DNA of 64,000 bases, taken from positions 7,159,501-7,223,500 of the forward strand of contig NZ_CP121695.1 in assembly GCF_029761915.1 (NCBI RefSeq), in the 5' to 3' direction. The DNA comes from Bradyrhizobium sp. CB1650. GTDB lineage: Bacteria > Pseudomonadota > Alphaproteobacteria > Rhizobiales > Xanthobacteraceae. The translations under genes and the position numbers were made by a program. The notes beneath the pieces were generated by a model. That model ran no database searches, was not told the DNA's origin, and saw only the letters and a program-made list of their open reading frames with translations. Of the stretch, positions 25,684 through 33,876 are shown in pieces; the first letter of the stretch is position 1; the number at the start of each line of letters is the position of its first letter.

Positions 25684-26574
25684 TCAGGACATGCCGACCT
25701 GGATGCGGAAGGACAGCAATTCGTCCGCACCGGGCGCGATGTGCATCAGTCCCGGCTTGTCGCTGAACTCGCCTTCGAAGCCGGAAGGACTGGAGTAGCC
25801 ACGCCAGGGTTCGATGCAGAGGAACGGCGCACCCGACGGCTTTGACCAGATGCCGAGCTCGCGAAAGCCGGACCAGGACATTTCGAGCCACGGTCCCCGC
25901 GCTGCGCCCTGCCCGGCCGCATAGCGGACCGAAGCGCTGTTGATCCGGTCGAAAATGATCGCGTCATCGGTGAACAGGGATTCGGAGAGGCCGAGCACCT
26001 TGCCTTTGACCGGATTTTGCGCAGGTGCTGCGCGCAGCAGCCCTCCGTCGAGACGCCGGACGGGAAACGGCTCCTCGTCCGTAAATGTCAGCGCATAACT
26101 CTCCTTGGACAATCCCGGCTGAAGCGGCCAGTTGAAGGCCGGATGACCGCCGAGCGAAGCCGGCAGCGTCTCCCCGCCGGTGTTGACGATCCTGAGCGTC
26201 ACCTCGAGCCCCATGGCGTCGAGAACATAGGTCGCGACCAGCCGAAATGCGAAAGGATAGAGCGCACGCGTCGCCTCGCCGTCATTCAGCACCAACACGC
26301 AGCGGCTCGCTTCGCGCTCCGCCCACGCAAAGCGCCGGTCGCGCGCAAAACCGTGCTGAGTCATGCGATAGGCCTTGCCCCGATGCCGCAACTCGTCGTT
26401 GGCAAGCCGTCCGACGATTGGAAACAACAGCGGCGCATGGCGCGGCCAGGCCGGCCCCGCCTGCCATATGAACTCGATGCCGTCTTCGTCCCTGAGCGAG
26501 CACAGCTCGGCGCCGTGCGCCTTGATGATCGCCGACAGGCCGTCACTTCGGATGCAGTGAATGTCTTCAGTCAT
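25684..26574 (-). CDS. Aldose 1-epimerase family protein
   Basis: The 296-residue protein belongs to the galactose mutarotase-like superfamily, in which sugar C1 anomers are interconverted. Visible family runs are SDGLSAIIKAHGAELCSL, LLFPIVGRLAND, AYRMTQHGFARD, with the conserved His/Arg, and SLGGHPAFNWPL, with the second catalytic His. CIEPWRGYSSP follows near the end. It resembles the YeaD/LacX-like subgroup rather than GalM. The exact sugar is unknown. It is convergent with the acyltransferase gene, 26 bases apart, and could act on sugar phosphates feeding the polysaccharide route. Confidence 0.88.
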   Translation of the reverse strand: MTEDIHCIRSDGLSAIIKAHGAELCSLRDEDGIEFIWQAGPAWPRHAPLLFPIVGRLANDELRHRGKAYRMTQHGFARDRRFAWAEREASRCVLVLNDGEATRALYPFAFRLVATYVLDAMGLEVTLRIVNTGGETLPASLGGHPAFNWPLQPGLSKESYALTFTDEEPFPVRRLDGGLLRAAPAQNPVKGKVLGLSESLFTDDAIIFDRINSASVRYAAGQGAARGPWLEMSWSGFRELGIWSKPSGAPFLCIEPWRGYSSPSGFEGEFSDKPGLMHIAPGADELLSFRIQVGMS

Positions 26575-26732
26575 CCCACAGCCTCGCTGCCAAGCCGCAA
26601 ATTTGCTCGATCTGACGGCCGTGGGGCCCCCAGCTTCGGCGATCGCCAACGCCATTGCCTATCTGCCGATGCTGAAGCGGATTTGAGGCACGCCGGCAAC
26701 AATCCGCCGCATTGTCGGGCTGAATTGCCCAC

Positions 26733-26933
26733 ATGACCGGTTCCGTGACAGCACTGCTTCTGGCGGGCTCGCTCGCGATGTCTTTCTCAGGGCATCCCGA
26801 GCGTAATACGATACTGCGGAATGCAGCCGTGGACCATGACCTCGCCAGGGTGAAGCGGCGGATCGAACGGACGCTGCACAGCGTGACCGCCGGCGAAGCT
26901 GAGGCCGTCGCGCGACCGCCCATCGCGCACTGA
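26733..26933 (+). CDS. Possible small exported protein, weak candidate
   Basis: A 66-codon frame begins MTGSVTALLLAGSLAMSFSG, which could be a signal peptide. The rest (ERNTILRNAAVDHD, ARVKRRIERTLHSV) is hydrophilic. No convincing ribosome site precedes the ATG and no family is recognised. It sits alone in the 26575-26989 gap, where nothing else is seen. It may not be a gene. Confidence 0.3.
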   Translation: MTGSVTALLLAGSLAMSFSGHPERNTILRNAAVDHDLARVKRRIERTLHSVTAGEAEAVARPPIAH

Positions 26934-26989
26934 CGAGTCACCCGTCGCCGATCGGTGCGCCAAGCCGCACCAGGGCTCCGGAAGGTCTC

Positions 26990-28225
26990 TCAGGACGAGG
27001 ATGCAATGGGCTTTGACTCGGCGTCGTCCCGGCTGGATATTCGCGCGCCGGCGAGCTCGTTGGACTTGGAGTTGCGCAACAAGAACAAAGTCTTCCAATC
27101 GCGCTGATGGCCAAACTCAATATAGCGATAGCTCAAGGCACTCAGCGCAATCATTGTCGCGACATACGGCAATGACAATCGAAGCGCGTCTTTCAACGAC
27201 GACGTATCCGGCGGGATCATTTCAACCATGATGATCGAATGCCACGCATAGATGCTGTAGCACATGCATCCAATGACCTGAAATGCCCATGCCTCGAACA
27301 CGCGATTTGCAAACCATGCCCCGGACAGGACCGCAAGCAACACCATGGAAAACCCGGCGCAGAACACGGTCGCGTAGAGAATGCTCACGACCCAGGGACC
27401 GTTGTCCTTGAGGTATATAGCGCCAATCATCAGCAGGACCCCGGGCACGAGCCCGTGCGGATACAATCGCCTGAGCGAGGCACTTTCCCTGGACTTGACG
27501 TAAAGATCGCAAACCAACATTCCAAGAATGAATTGGTAGCACGACCCGAAGATGCCGCCCACGAACGGGCGATATATGCCAATCCGCTCGACCGCGATGA
27601 GATGGCCGGCCACCACGAAGGCCGAGCAGACGATGACGCTCGACAGCACCAGCTTTTCGAGGCTCCACCGCGCGACCAGAAGCAGGAGCAGCGGAAACAA
27701 AAGGCTAAACCAGATTTCGACACCGACGGACCACAATACTGGATTGGAGGGCGGCATGAACCCGTGCGGCACGAAAATGAAGAGTGTCGATAGAAGTCCG
27801 CCTAGCTCCAGATACCAGGCGTGCGATCCAGCGGGTGACTTCGCATGGAGGGCAACCGTCACGAGGACGACGATGTAGTACAGCGGAAGCAACCGGGCGG
27901 CGCGATGCCAATAGAACTCCGGGAAGTCCGCCAGGCGATTGATCGCTCGCTTTTTTGTGCGGTAAGGAAGGTACAGAACGAATCCAGAGAGCACAAAAAA
28001 GATATTCACGCCCAGGAAGCCGTGCTTCGCGATAACGGCAAGGAGACCATTCGGATCGAGCTCGCCGGGAAACGATGGCGTGCTCGACGTAAACGGAACA
28101 AACAGGTGAAAGACGATCACCATCATAATGGCGAGTCCACGAAAGCCGTTGACGGCTCCGATCTTCTGCGCGCCGCTTTCTGCGGAATCTGGAGATTGTA
28201 ACAACAAGATCGGCGATCTCAGCAT
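26990..28225 (-). CDS. Acyltransferase 3 family membrane protein
   Basis: The 411-residue membrane protein carries the family opening NGFRGLAIMMVIVFHLFVPF, with conserved Arg and His. The loop GFLGVNIFFVLSGFVLYLPY, the YWHRAARLLPLYYIVVL run, the conserved SVGVEIWFSLLFPLLLLL segment and about ten helices follow. Members O-acetylate or otherwise acylate exopolysaccharide or lipopolysaccharide sugars. The C-terminal 30 residues are hydrophilic (SSRDDAESKPIASSS). It is one of three such proteins in the locus, which suggests several acylation sites or acyl groups. It is transcribed away from the small membrane protein at 28518. Confidence 0.9.
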   Translation of the reverse strand: MLRSPILLLQSPDSAESGAQKIGAVNGFRGLAIMMVIVFHLFVPFTSSTPSFPGELDPNGLLAVIAKHGFLGVNIFFVLSGFVLYLPYRTKKRAINRLADFPEFYWHRAARLLPLYYIVVLVTVALHAKSPAGSHAWYLELGGLLSTLFIFVPHGFMPPSNPVLWSVGVEIWFSLLFPLLLLLVARWSLEKLVLSSVIVCSAFVVAGHLIAVERIGIYRPFVGGIFGSCYQFILGMLVCDLYVKSRESASLRRLYPHGLVPGVLLMIGAIYLKDNGPWVVSILYATVFCAGFSMVLLAVLSGAWFANRVFEAWAFQVIGCMCYSIYAWHSIIMVEMIPPDTSSLKDALRLSLPYVATMIALSALSYRYIEFGHQRDWKTLFLLRNSKSNELAGARISSRDDAESKPIASSS

Positions 28226-28257
28226 TTCGGACTTTGCTACTTGTGGCTAGATTGAAC

Positions 28258-28275
28258 GGCCGTCAATCGACGGCC
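28258..28275. promoter_or_regulatory. Inverted repeat upstream of the acyltransferase gene
   Basis: GGCCGTC-AATC-GACGGCC gives a perfect 7-bp stem with a 4-base loop, 33 bases before the minus-strand acyltransferase start codon. It could be an operator or a leader hairpin. No further regulatory text was recognised in 28276-28517. Confidence 0.4.
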
Positions 28276-28517
28276 TTCGCGTTGCTCACGACGCGCGCCG
28301 CGCCGAAGGCGGATTGACTACCAACTAAACTGCTCACCGGACCATGGCGATACTGCGAACGACCGTGCACCAGCGCTGACACATCAGGACACGATCCTGA
28401 AACAAGAGCAACCCAGGACGGACACGGCGAACAACGTGCCTTCAAATAGTCAATTACGGGAGATAGACGGCAGCAGGCTGGCTTTGAGGCAGAATTGTGA
28501 GAGCGCACGTATAGTTG

Positions 28518-28937
28518 ATGCTGGGCCTCCTGATCATATTTGTTCTGCTCGCGATGGGCTTTGCTGCCGGCTATGTCACGCGCGGGCTGATCTCCCGCAA
28601 GCGACACGCGGAATACCTGAAATTCCAGCCCTACATTTCGTCCACGCCCAGACCCTGGCACTCATCTTCGGATGAACGCGCGAGGACGCGACATGCCGCG
28701 TCTCAATCGCCGACGGCTGCAAAGCGGCGGACGAACCACGACATCACGCGCTCGTTTCAGGACATATCCATTGAAGGACGGGAGCCGGCGAAGGCCTCGA
28801 AGCCTGCCGGCGCAGACTTGCACCTCGTCCAGACTCATCGGCCTGAGGCCGATGTCGGATCTTTGCAGCCTACAAACGTCGAACAGAGTCTCGAGGAATT
28901 GGTCGCACTCCTGCAGCGGCGGACGCAGAAGGGCTAG
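28518..28937 (+). CDS. Small single-span membrane protein of unknown function
   Basis: The 139-residue protein starts MLGLLIIFVLLAMGFAAGY, a single membrane helix at the extreme N-terminus. A positively charged stop (RGLISRKRH) and a long hydrophilic cytoplasmic tail follow. The tail is rich in Ser, Arg and Pro and ends with an amphipathic helix (SLEELVALLQRR). No domain is recognised. Codon use looks like neighbouring genes. It lies between polysaccharide genes and may be an accessory membrane component, but nothing in the sequence shows this directly. Confidence 0.6.
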   Translation: MLGLLIIFVLLAMGFAAGYVTRGLISRKRHAEYLKFQPYISSTPRPWHSSSDERARTRHAASQSPTAAKRRTNHDITRSFQDISIEGREPAKASKPAGADLHLVQTHRPEADVGSLQPTNVEQSLEELVALLQRRTQKG

Positions 28938-29360
28938 TCTAGGCCCCCATTCCAGTCTCCCGCGTCGGCCTTGGTCAGAAGTCTCTCCCCCGTGTCTTGC
29001 GAGTTCGTGCATTGCCGAACTCGGCTCGATATCGCCAGAACCTGGCTTCATGCGGGACGCGCAACAGTGCCGGCCGACCGTTCAGGCGATGCGGATAACT
29101 ATGGAAGCAGCAATGCTTCCCGGGACGCGACGTAACCCCTGGCAATCGGAAACCATGCAGACTTCTCGATCCAGAATCGGCGCATGGCGCTTTCGGACCG
29201 AGAACGCTTCCAATGCGGCCACAATCCATGGGATCGAGTTGGTAAACCGTTGAGCATGTTCCAGGAAAGTGTACCGCTGTCCGCCTGCGGTCCAGCGGCG
29301 CGCGTACCAACCGGCTAGCGGGCACAGCAGGAAATTGGTATCTTTTCAGCAGTTCTGTGG
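28938..29360. other. Intergenic stretch with no supported gene
   Basis: Short frames on both strands lack ribosome sites and family resemblance. No hairpin-plus-T-run, palindrome or repeat stood out. It may hold the promoter of the small membrane protein that starts at 29361. Confidence 0.5.
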
Positions 29361-29711
29361 TTGAAATGCGACGATGTCCGTGTCCAGGACACCTCGGCGC
29401 ATGGGCTGGAGGGGTGGGTCTTGGTCTTGCTGATCATAGCAGGCGGCGTGGCGGGTTGTCTTCTGGGACGCGCTTTTCGTGCGTACGCCCTTATTCCCGC
29501 AACGATGCTGATCCTGGTTCCAGCATTCTACTTGGGCCTCGAGCAGGGTTTTGCCACGGGCGCGACGGCATTCTTCGTCAGCGCGGTGGTGATGCAGGTC
29601 GCCTATTTCACGAGCCTGCTGATCTATCTGCTGATCGAGAACCTCTCAGTGCTCGATCAGGTGCAATCGGAAGCATCCCCGCCATTGCCTGAATCACGAG
29701 CCGCACTCTAG
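29361..29711 (+). CDS. Small three-helix membrane protein of unknown function
   Basis: The 116-residue frame has three clear membrane segments: WVLVLLIIAGGVAGCLLG (about 19-36), ALIPATMLILVPAFYLGL (about 43-60) and a longer FFVSAVVMQVAYFTSLLI region (about 70-93). A short soluble tail follows. The reading begins at a TTG and the true start could be later, since the first 17 residues before the first helix are unconvincing. No family is recognised. Similar small membrane proteins recur within exopolysaccharide loci, but a role is inference only. Confidence 0.55.
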   Translation: MKCDDVRVQDTSAHGLEGWVLVLLIIAGGVAGCLLGRAFRAYALIPATMLILVPAFYLGLEQGFATGATAFFVSAVVMQVAYFTSLLIYLLIENLSVLDQVQSEASPPLPESRAAL

Positions 29712-30112
29712 CGGCGTCTTCCGCGCGATATGACCGCTGCAACCGTCAGCGGAGACCTGCCCCGCAGGGCGTCCGCTTGCGACGAATGCCCGTTGGGTGA
29801 CTCGACCTTCTCGAGGAACCAGCCCCGCAGCATCCGCTTCACGCGACATCGGCGGCAATTCAGGCCGTTTGGGAATTAGTGGCAACGGTAGGCGGATCTG
29901 GAACCAGCGCCCCGCAAGGTCGTCGACTGATATTCCTCCGTATGCAGACGAAGTATGCAGACGAAGCGCATATTTGTGCCTCGACATTGACTTAGGAATG
30001 CAGGTCGACTTGCTGGGACCATATGACCGTCCATGGCATCTATCTTCGCTGTTTTATCGTATCCTGTCTTAACAATAGCTCCAAAGTGGTTTGGTTGGCC
30101 CGGGGATCCAAA
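29712..30112. other. Intergenic stretch with a 13-bp tandem duplication
   Basis: No supported gene. TATGCAGACGAAG occurs twice head to tail at 29941-29966. A glycosyltransferase frame could be read back to 30023, but the extra 30 residues do not look like that family, so this part is taken as leader. Confidence 0.5.
29941..29966. repeat. Perfect 13-bp tandem repeat
   Basis: Two exact head-to-tail copies of TATGCAGACGAAG, about 150 bases before the glycosyltransferase start. It could be replication slippage or a duplicated binding site. Confidence 0.9.
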
Positions 30113-31318
30113 ATGGAATTGCTGGCGAGAACAGCGGCACGCCACAGCGGCGCACGGGACGCATTGCAAGCGTCGATCGGAACGACCCAAGCGGCTGTCG
30201 CTCTTTCGACGCCAGCACAATCGCGGGCATCGCGGCCGAAACAACGTCCCGATCCCGTTATTCATCGGATTGACACCCGGCCGCTCGATATCGGCGCCGA
30301 TGAGATCGTCGCCGTCGGTAAACTCCGCAACGAGATGCTCCGACTGCCCGATTTCCTGCGCCACCACCGCCGGCTCGGGGTCGGACGTTTCCTCGCGATC
30401 GATGATCGCTCGGATGACGGCACGCGAGAATTCCTGCTCGACCAGCCGGATGTTCACGTGTTCGAGATCCGCGAGCCGTTTGCAGAATCGCGTGGTGGAG
30501 CGCGTTGGACCAGCGCCGTGCTCGACCAATTCGCGCCGGGGCGGTGGGCATTGACGCTCGACGCCGATGAGCTCTTTGTCTACCCCGACTGTGAAAGCTA
30601 TGATCTTCGATCGCTGTGCAGCCATCTGGAGAGCACCGGCGCGGATTGCATGATTGCCGAGATGGTCGATATGTATCCACGCTGGCTCGGCGGCCCGGAG
30701 CGCTACTGCGCCGGAGAGAGCCTCGTTACATTCTGCCCCTACTTCGATTCAGATACCTATGCCAAGCGCCGTCGGCGCGGCTTTCCAACGCACTACCTGA
30801 TTGGCGGAGCGCGAGCGCGGCTGTTCTATGACGAGCCCATGCCCGCGAAGATCGCGATTTACGATGCGCTCGTACGGCTGCTCGAACCCCACGGGCTGGC
30901 GCGGCTGCTGCCTGCAGTCGACATCACGCGCTGGGAGCCGCCGCTCCTCACCAAGGTGCCGCTCGCGCGCTGGTTGCCAGGCCGTCGCTACATCGCCGCC
31001 GGTCACCTGATGGCCCCGCCCGGCAAGCCAGGCGACGTCACGGGCGCCCTGCTCCATTTCAAGTTTCTCCACGACTTCACAGACAAGGTCGCCGCTGCCG
31101 TCCGCGAGGGGAATTACTACCGCGGATCAGTCGAGTATCGACGCTACGCGGAGCGGCTCGCTCTGGACCCGTCGTTCGAGCTCGTCTATCAGGGAAGCCG
31201 GATCTACCAATCGTCGCACGACCTCGTCAGTTGCGGCCTGATGCGCTTCTCTCCGACCTACGAAGCCGCGACGCGACAGCCGCACCCCAACGTTTCCGGC
31301 GCAGCGGGCGCGCGCTAG
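30113..31318 (+). CDS. Glycosyltransferase, PF13704-type (GT2-like)
   Basis: The 401-residue protein has a GT-A domain with the run VGKLRNEMLRLPDFLRHHRRLGV, then FLAIDDRSDDGTREFL as the nucleotide-sugar site. WALTLDADELFVYP follows, with the DxD metal motif. These are the marks of Glyco_tranf_2_4 (PF13704) proteins. The C-terminal half (about 230-370) is typical of the long members of that group, with HFKFLHDFTDKV as a conserved block. No membrane helix is seen. The sugar is unknown. The start is the ATG at 30113. A longer reading exists upstream. It is likely to add one residue to the polysaccharide repeat unit. Confidence 0.82.
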   Translation: MELLARTAARHSGARDALQASIGTTQAAVALSTPAQSRASRPKQRPDPVIHRIDTRPLDIGADEIVAVGKLRNEMLRLPDFLRHHRRLGVGRFLAIDDRSDDGTREFLLDQPDVHVFEIREPFAESRGGARWTSAVLDQFAPGRWALTLDADELFVYPDCESYDLRSLCSHLESTGADCMIAEMVDMYPRWLGGPERYCAGESLVTFCPYFDSDTYAKRRRRGFPTHYLIGGARARLFYDEPMPAKIAIYDALVRLLEPHGLARLLPAVDITRWEPPLLTKVPLARWLPGRRYIAAGHLMAPPGKPGDVTGALLHFKFLHDFTDKVAAAVREGNYYRGSVEYRRYAERLALDPSFELVYQGSRIYQSSHDLVSCGLMRFSPTYEAATRQPHPNVSGAAGAR

Positions 31319-31409
31319 AGGCTTCTTCCTCGAATCGTGATCGCGTCCTGTCTTTCCGTTTGATGAGGTCTCTGGAACTGGTGCCAGCTTACTGGCGCGT
31401 GCGCTAGGA

Positions 31410-31802
31410 TCAGCTCTCACCGATCAGCTTGCGACCGAGAAGGCCGAGGAGGAGCTTCCTTCCGCGGACAAGCGTCGGATAAACCGCGCGTGCGAGCCGC
31501 GGCCGGGAAAACAACAGCCGGTTGACCCGGTTGAACAACGTCGTCTCGCCCGCGAGCGTCGCCAACAGATGCATCGCCTCCGCGCCGTGATAATACCGAT
31601 CGTGCCAGCGAACCACCATGCCCTCATTGAGGTCGAGGTCGCGCGCGCGGATATCGCCGACGATCGGATGCTCCGAACGCGCATCGATCAGGTGGACGCG
31701 TTGCCCCTGCTCCCGCAACTGGTACAGCAGAACATAGCGGCTGCATAACGGGCATTCGCCGTCGTAGATAACCCAGACGTCGTCATCGCTATCGCGGGTC
31801 AA
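31410..31802 (-). CDS. DCC family thiol-disulfide oxidoreductase-like protein
   Basis: The protein belongs to the DCC/DUF393 family, named for the motif seen here as VIYDGECPLCSRYV, a thioredoxin-like CxxC. Further conserved text is HLIDARSEHPIV, LNEGMVVRWHDRYYHGAEAMHLL, and a basic, hydrophobic C-terminus. The start is uncertain. The chosen TTG at 31802 gives 130 residues and a 14-base overlap with the upstream HTTM gene; an ATG at 31901 would overlap that gene by 113 bases. DCC proteins often sit beside HTTM proteins, and the pair here fits. The redox partner and substrate are unknown. Confidence 0.8.
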   Translation of the reverse strand: MTRDSDDDVWVIYDGECPLCSRYVLLYQLREQGQRVHLIDARSEHPIVGDIRARDLDLNEGMVVRWHDRYYHGAEAMHLLATLAGETTLFNRVNRLLFSRPRLARAVYPTLVRGRKLLLGLLGRKLIGES

Positions 31803-33432
31803 TTCGATAATCCGTGCGCTTCCGAACGTCGCGCATGAGCTTGCCCTCCTGAAGGCTGAGGCATACCGAGTCCACCACGTAGTGGTAGGCAACGACGTCA
31901 TCCATGGTCAGTTTGTTGAACTCGGGATACATCCACGGATTGGAGAGCATGTGGTGCGGATAGGCATAGAAGCTGTTGTTCGCCTTGACCCATGGATTGA
32001 CGCGGAAGAAATGGTCCGTCTCGCGGACCAGCTTCTCCACGGCCTCCATGGCTACTCCGGTGTCTTGGCGCGGAAGGGTCTCCGGGCCGCAAGTGGTCGC
32101 ATCGTGCCAACTCGCGAGGTCGTGGTTGTTGCCACCAACGCGCGCGCGGAAATGGTTTTCGGGGATGTACATCGTACCGGTCCCGATCATGTACGAGTAG
32201 ATGCCGAAATAGGTCGACGGCGCGAGAATTTGGCGACCGTCGCGGGTTTCGACGAAAAATCGTGGGCTTGCCAGTTTCGGCCCATCCAGCCATCCGAGGA
32301 AGTTGGTGTAGAAAAAGAAGCGGCCGCAGACGATGGTCACGACCATCACGAGCTTCATCGCCGGGGTGAATCCATCGCGCGGCAAGGTGCGTGCGGCGGC
32401 GACGATGAACAGATTGAGGGCAATCCAGAAGAAGAACAGCGCCCCGAGCGTGAAGTAGACGCCGACATGGAAGAGGTCGAAAAGCAGGCAGAAGAACGAC
32501 AATGCGCGCGTCGAGATCGCAGCCAGCGGTGAGAGCAGTTGCGCGCCCAGCACAAAGACGTTGAAAAGAAGCTGATTACTGACGATCGCATCCCAGACCG
32601 TTTGCAGAACGCCCGGCCATGCACCGAGCGGGGAGTCACCACGCTCCAGCCCCATCAGGATCGAGGTCTGCGTGGGATTCGCGAGCAGCCAGGTCCACGG
32701 CTTCTCGCCTCCTGCCTGCAGCTTTGCGATTCCCGACCAGAAATAGCTGCCGAGATGCGCCCCAACGGCGCACGCCCAGATCAGACCGTAGGCGCGATCT
32801 CGCAGCTCTTTCACGCCATCTGTGGAAGCGAACACAGTCCGCAGCCACGGCATGCGATCCATGGTCCAGGCGCTGGTCAGGACGATCGTGCCCAGCACGC
32901 CAAGGACGCAGAAATTGCCGACATCGAGCATGCCGAGATAATCGGTCTCGGTAACGAAGATGCCGGACACGACGCTGACCAATTCGCGCCAGGCATGATA
33001 GAAATAGAATAGCGGCACCAGAAATGAAGGACGCCAGATCGCGGCGATGCCGGCCACAACCGCGAGCACTGCGCCGTAGCGGAAGAACAGAATCTTGTCG
33101 CCGGAGCCGAACAGGATATTGGCAGGTCCTGCGAAGGGGCCCCACGAATCGAACAACAACTGCACGAAGATCGCCATTCCGATTGCGAAGGAGGTAATCC
33201 GCAATGGCGGCGAGAAATCCCGGTAGCGTACGGAGCTGAAGGCGATCGCGCCGGCGAATGCCGCACAAACCAGCACGAGAGCATAGATATCAGACCAGCG
33301 CGCGAGATGTGTGACGGCCCGCCGCGAGACCGCAGAGAGAATGACCGCTATTGCAAGGAGGATGAGAGGTCCCGCGAGCGACGAGACGCCAGACCGCGTT
33401 CCTTGCTGTGATGCGACGGTATATAGCGCCAT
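31789..33432 (-). CDS. HTTM-like polytopic membrane protein
   Basis: The 547-residue protein has about ten to twelve hydrophobic helices in the first 400 residues and a soluble C-terminal region rich in aromatic residues (about 420-547). The runs LGSYFWSGIAKLQAGGEKPW and FFCLLFDLFHVGVYFTLGALFF resemble horizontally transferred transmembrane (HTTM) domain proteins related to vitamin K-dependent gamma-carboxylase. The overlap with a DCC-family gene supports this. HTTM proteins are thought to work on quinones or carboxylation, but no reaction is established. Its place inside a polysaccharide locus is unusual and noted as a finding. Confidence 0.65.
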   Translation of the reverse strand: MALYTVASQQGTRSGVSSLAGPLILLAIAVILSAVSRRAVTHLARWSDIYALVLVCAAFAGAIAFSSVRYRDFSPPLRITSFAIGMAIFVQLLFDSWGPFAGPANILFGSGDKILFFRYGAVLAVVAGIAAIWRPSFLVPLFYFYHAWRELVSVVSGIFVTETDYLGMLDVGNFCVLGVLGTIVLTSAWTMDRMPWLRTVFASTDGVKELRDRAYGLIWACAVGAHLGSYFWSGIAKLQAGGEKPWTWLLANPTQTSILMGLERGDSPLGAWPGVLQTVWDAIVSNQLLFNVFVLGAQLLSPLAAISTRALSFFCLLFDLFHVGVYFTLGALFFFWIALNLFIVAAARTLPRDGFTPAMKLVMVVTIVCGRFFFYTNFLGWLDGPKLASPRFFVETRDGRQILAPSTYFGIYSYMIGTGTMYIPENHFRARVGGNNHDLASWHDATTCGPETLPRQDTGVAMEAVEKLVRETDHFFRVNPWVKANNSFYAYPHHMLSNPWMYPEFNKLTMDDVVAYHYVVDSVCLSLQEGKLMRDVRKRTDYRIDPR

Positions 33433-33876
33433 CCCTTGCCTCGGAACTCCAGAACTGCGCGATCGCAGATCGGCCGGGACCTTATCGAACCACTTGCGTC
33501 ATGCAAAGCATCGCAAGCGCAGTTGTGGCCTTCCCCAGTGTCGGTGCTCACGAAATCAGCGTGCGGGACCTCAACGCTGCGAATTGGAATGTGACGATCT
33601 GTGGGCATTGTTGTGACCGAGCGTGTCTTCAAAGCACCGGCGATCTTCAAGCAAGCTTCGAGCTCGGCCTCCGCGCCGACCGGATTCACAAGGTGCAAAT
33701 TCCTGCAGAGTCGGCCGATCCCACATCGCTCAGTCGCGTCTTCCGTTCGTGTCAAAGCCAAGCTAAAAGCCAGCGACCGCCGGAGCCGTCGTAGTGAGAG
33801 CGATCGATTTGCTGCCAACGTTTGCAGGCAGCGGCAAGGCTGAGCAAGAACTGTTTGAAATCATCGGGTAAGCTCG
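33433..33876. other. Intergenic stretch with no supported gene
   Basis: Short frames on both strands (for example a 98-codon frame from 33498) show no ribosome site and no family resemblance. The stretch separates the divergent HTTM and flippase genes and should hold both promoters. No clear -35/-10 pair was identified. Confidence 0.5.

Noticed and set aside
33498..33794. 98-codon frame between the HTTM and flippase genes
   Set aside because: No ribosome site, no family resemblance, atypical Cys-rich product, and an equally long antisense frame.
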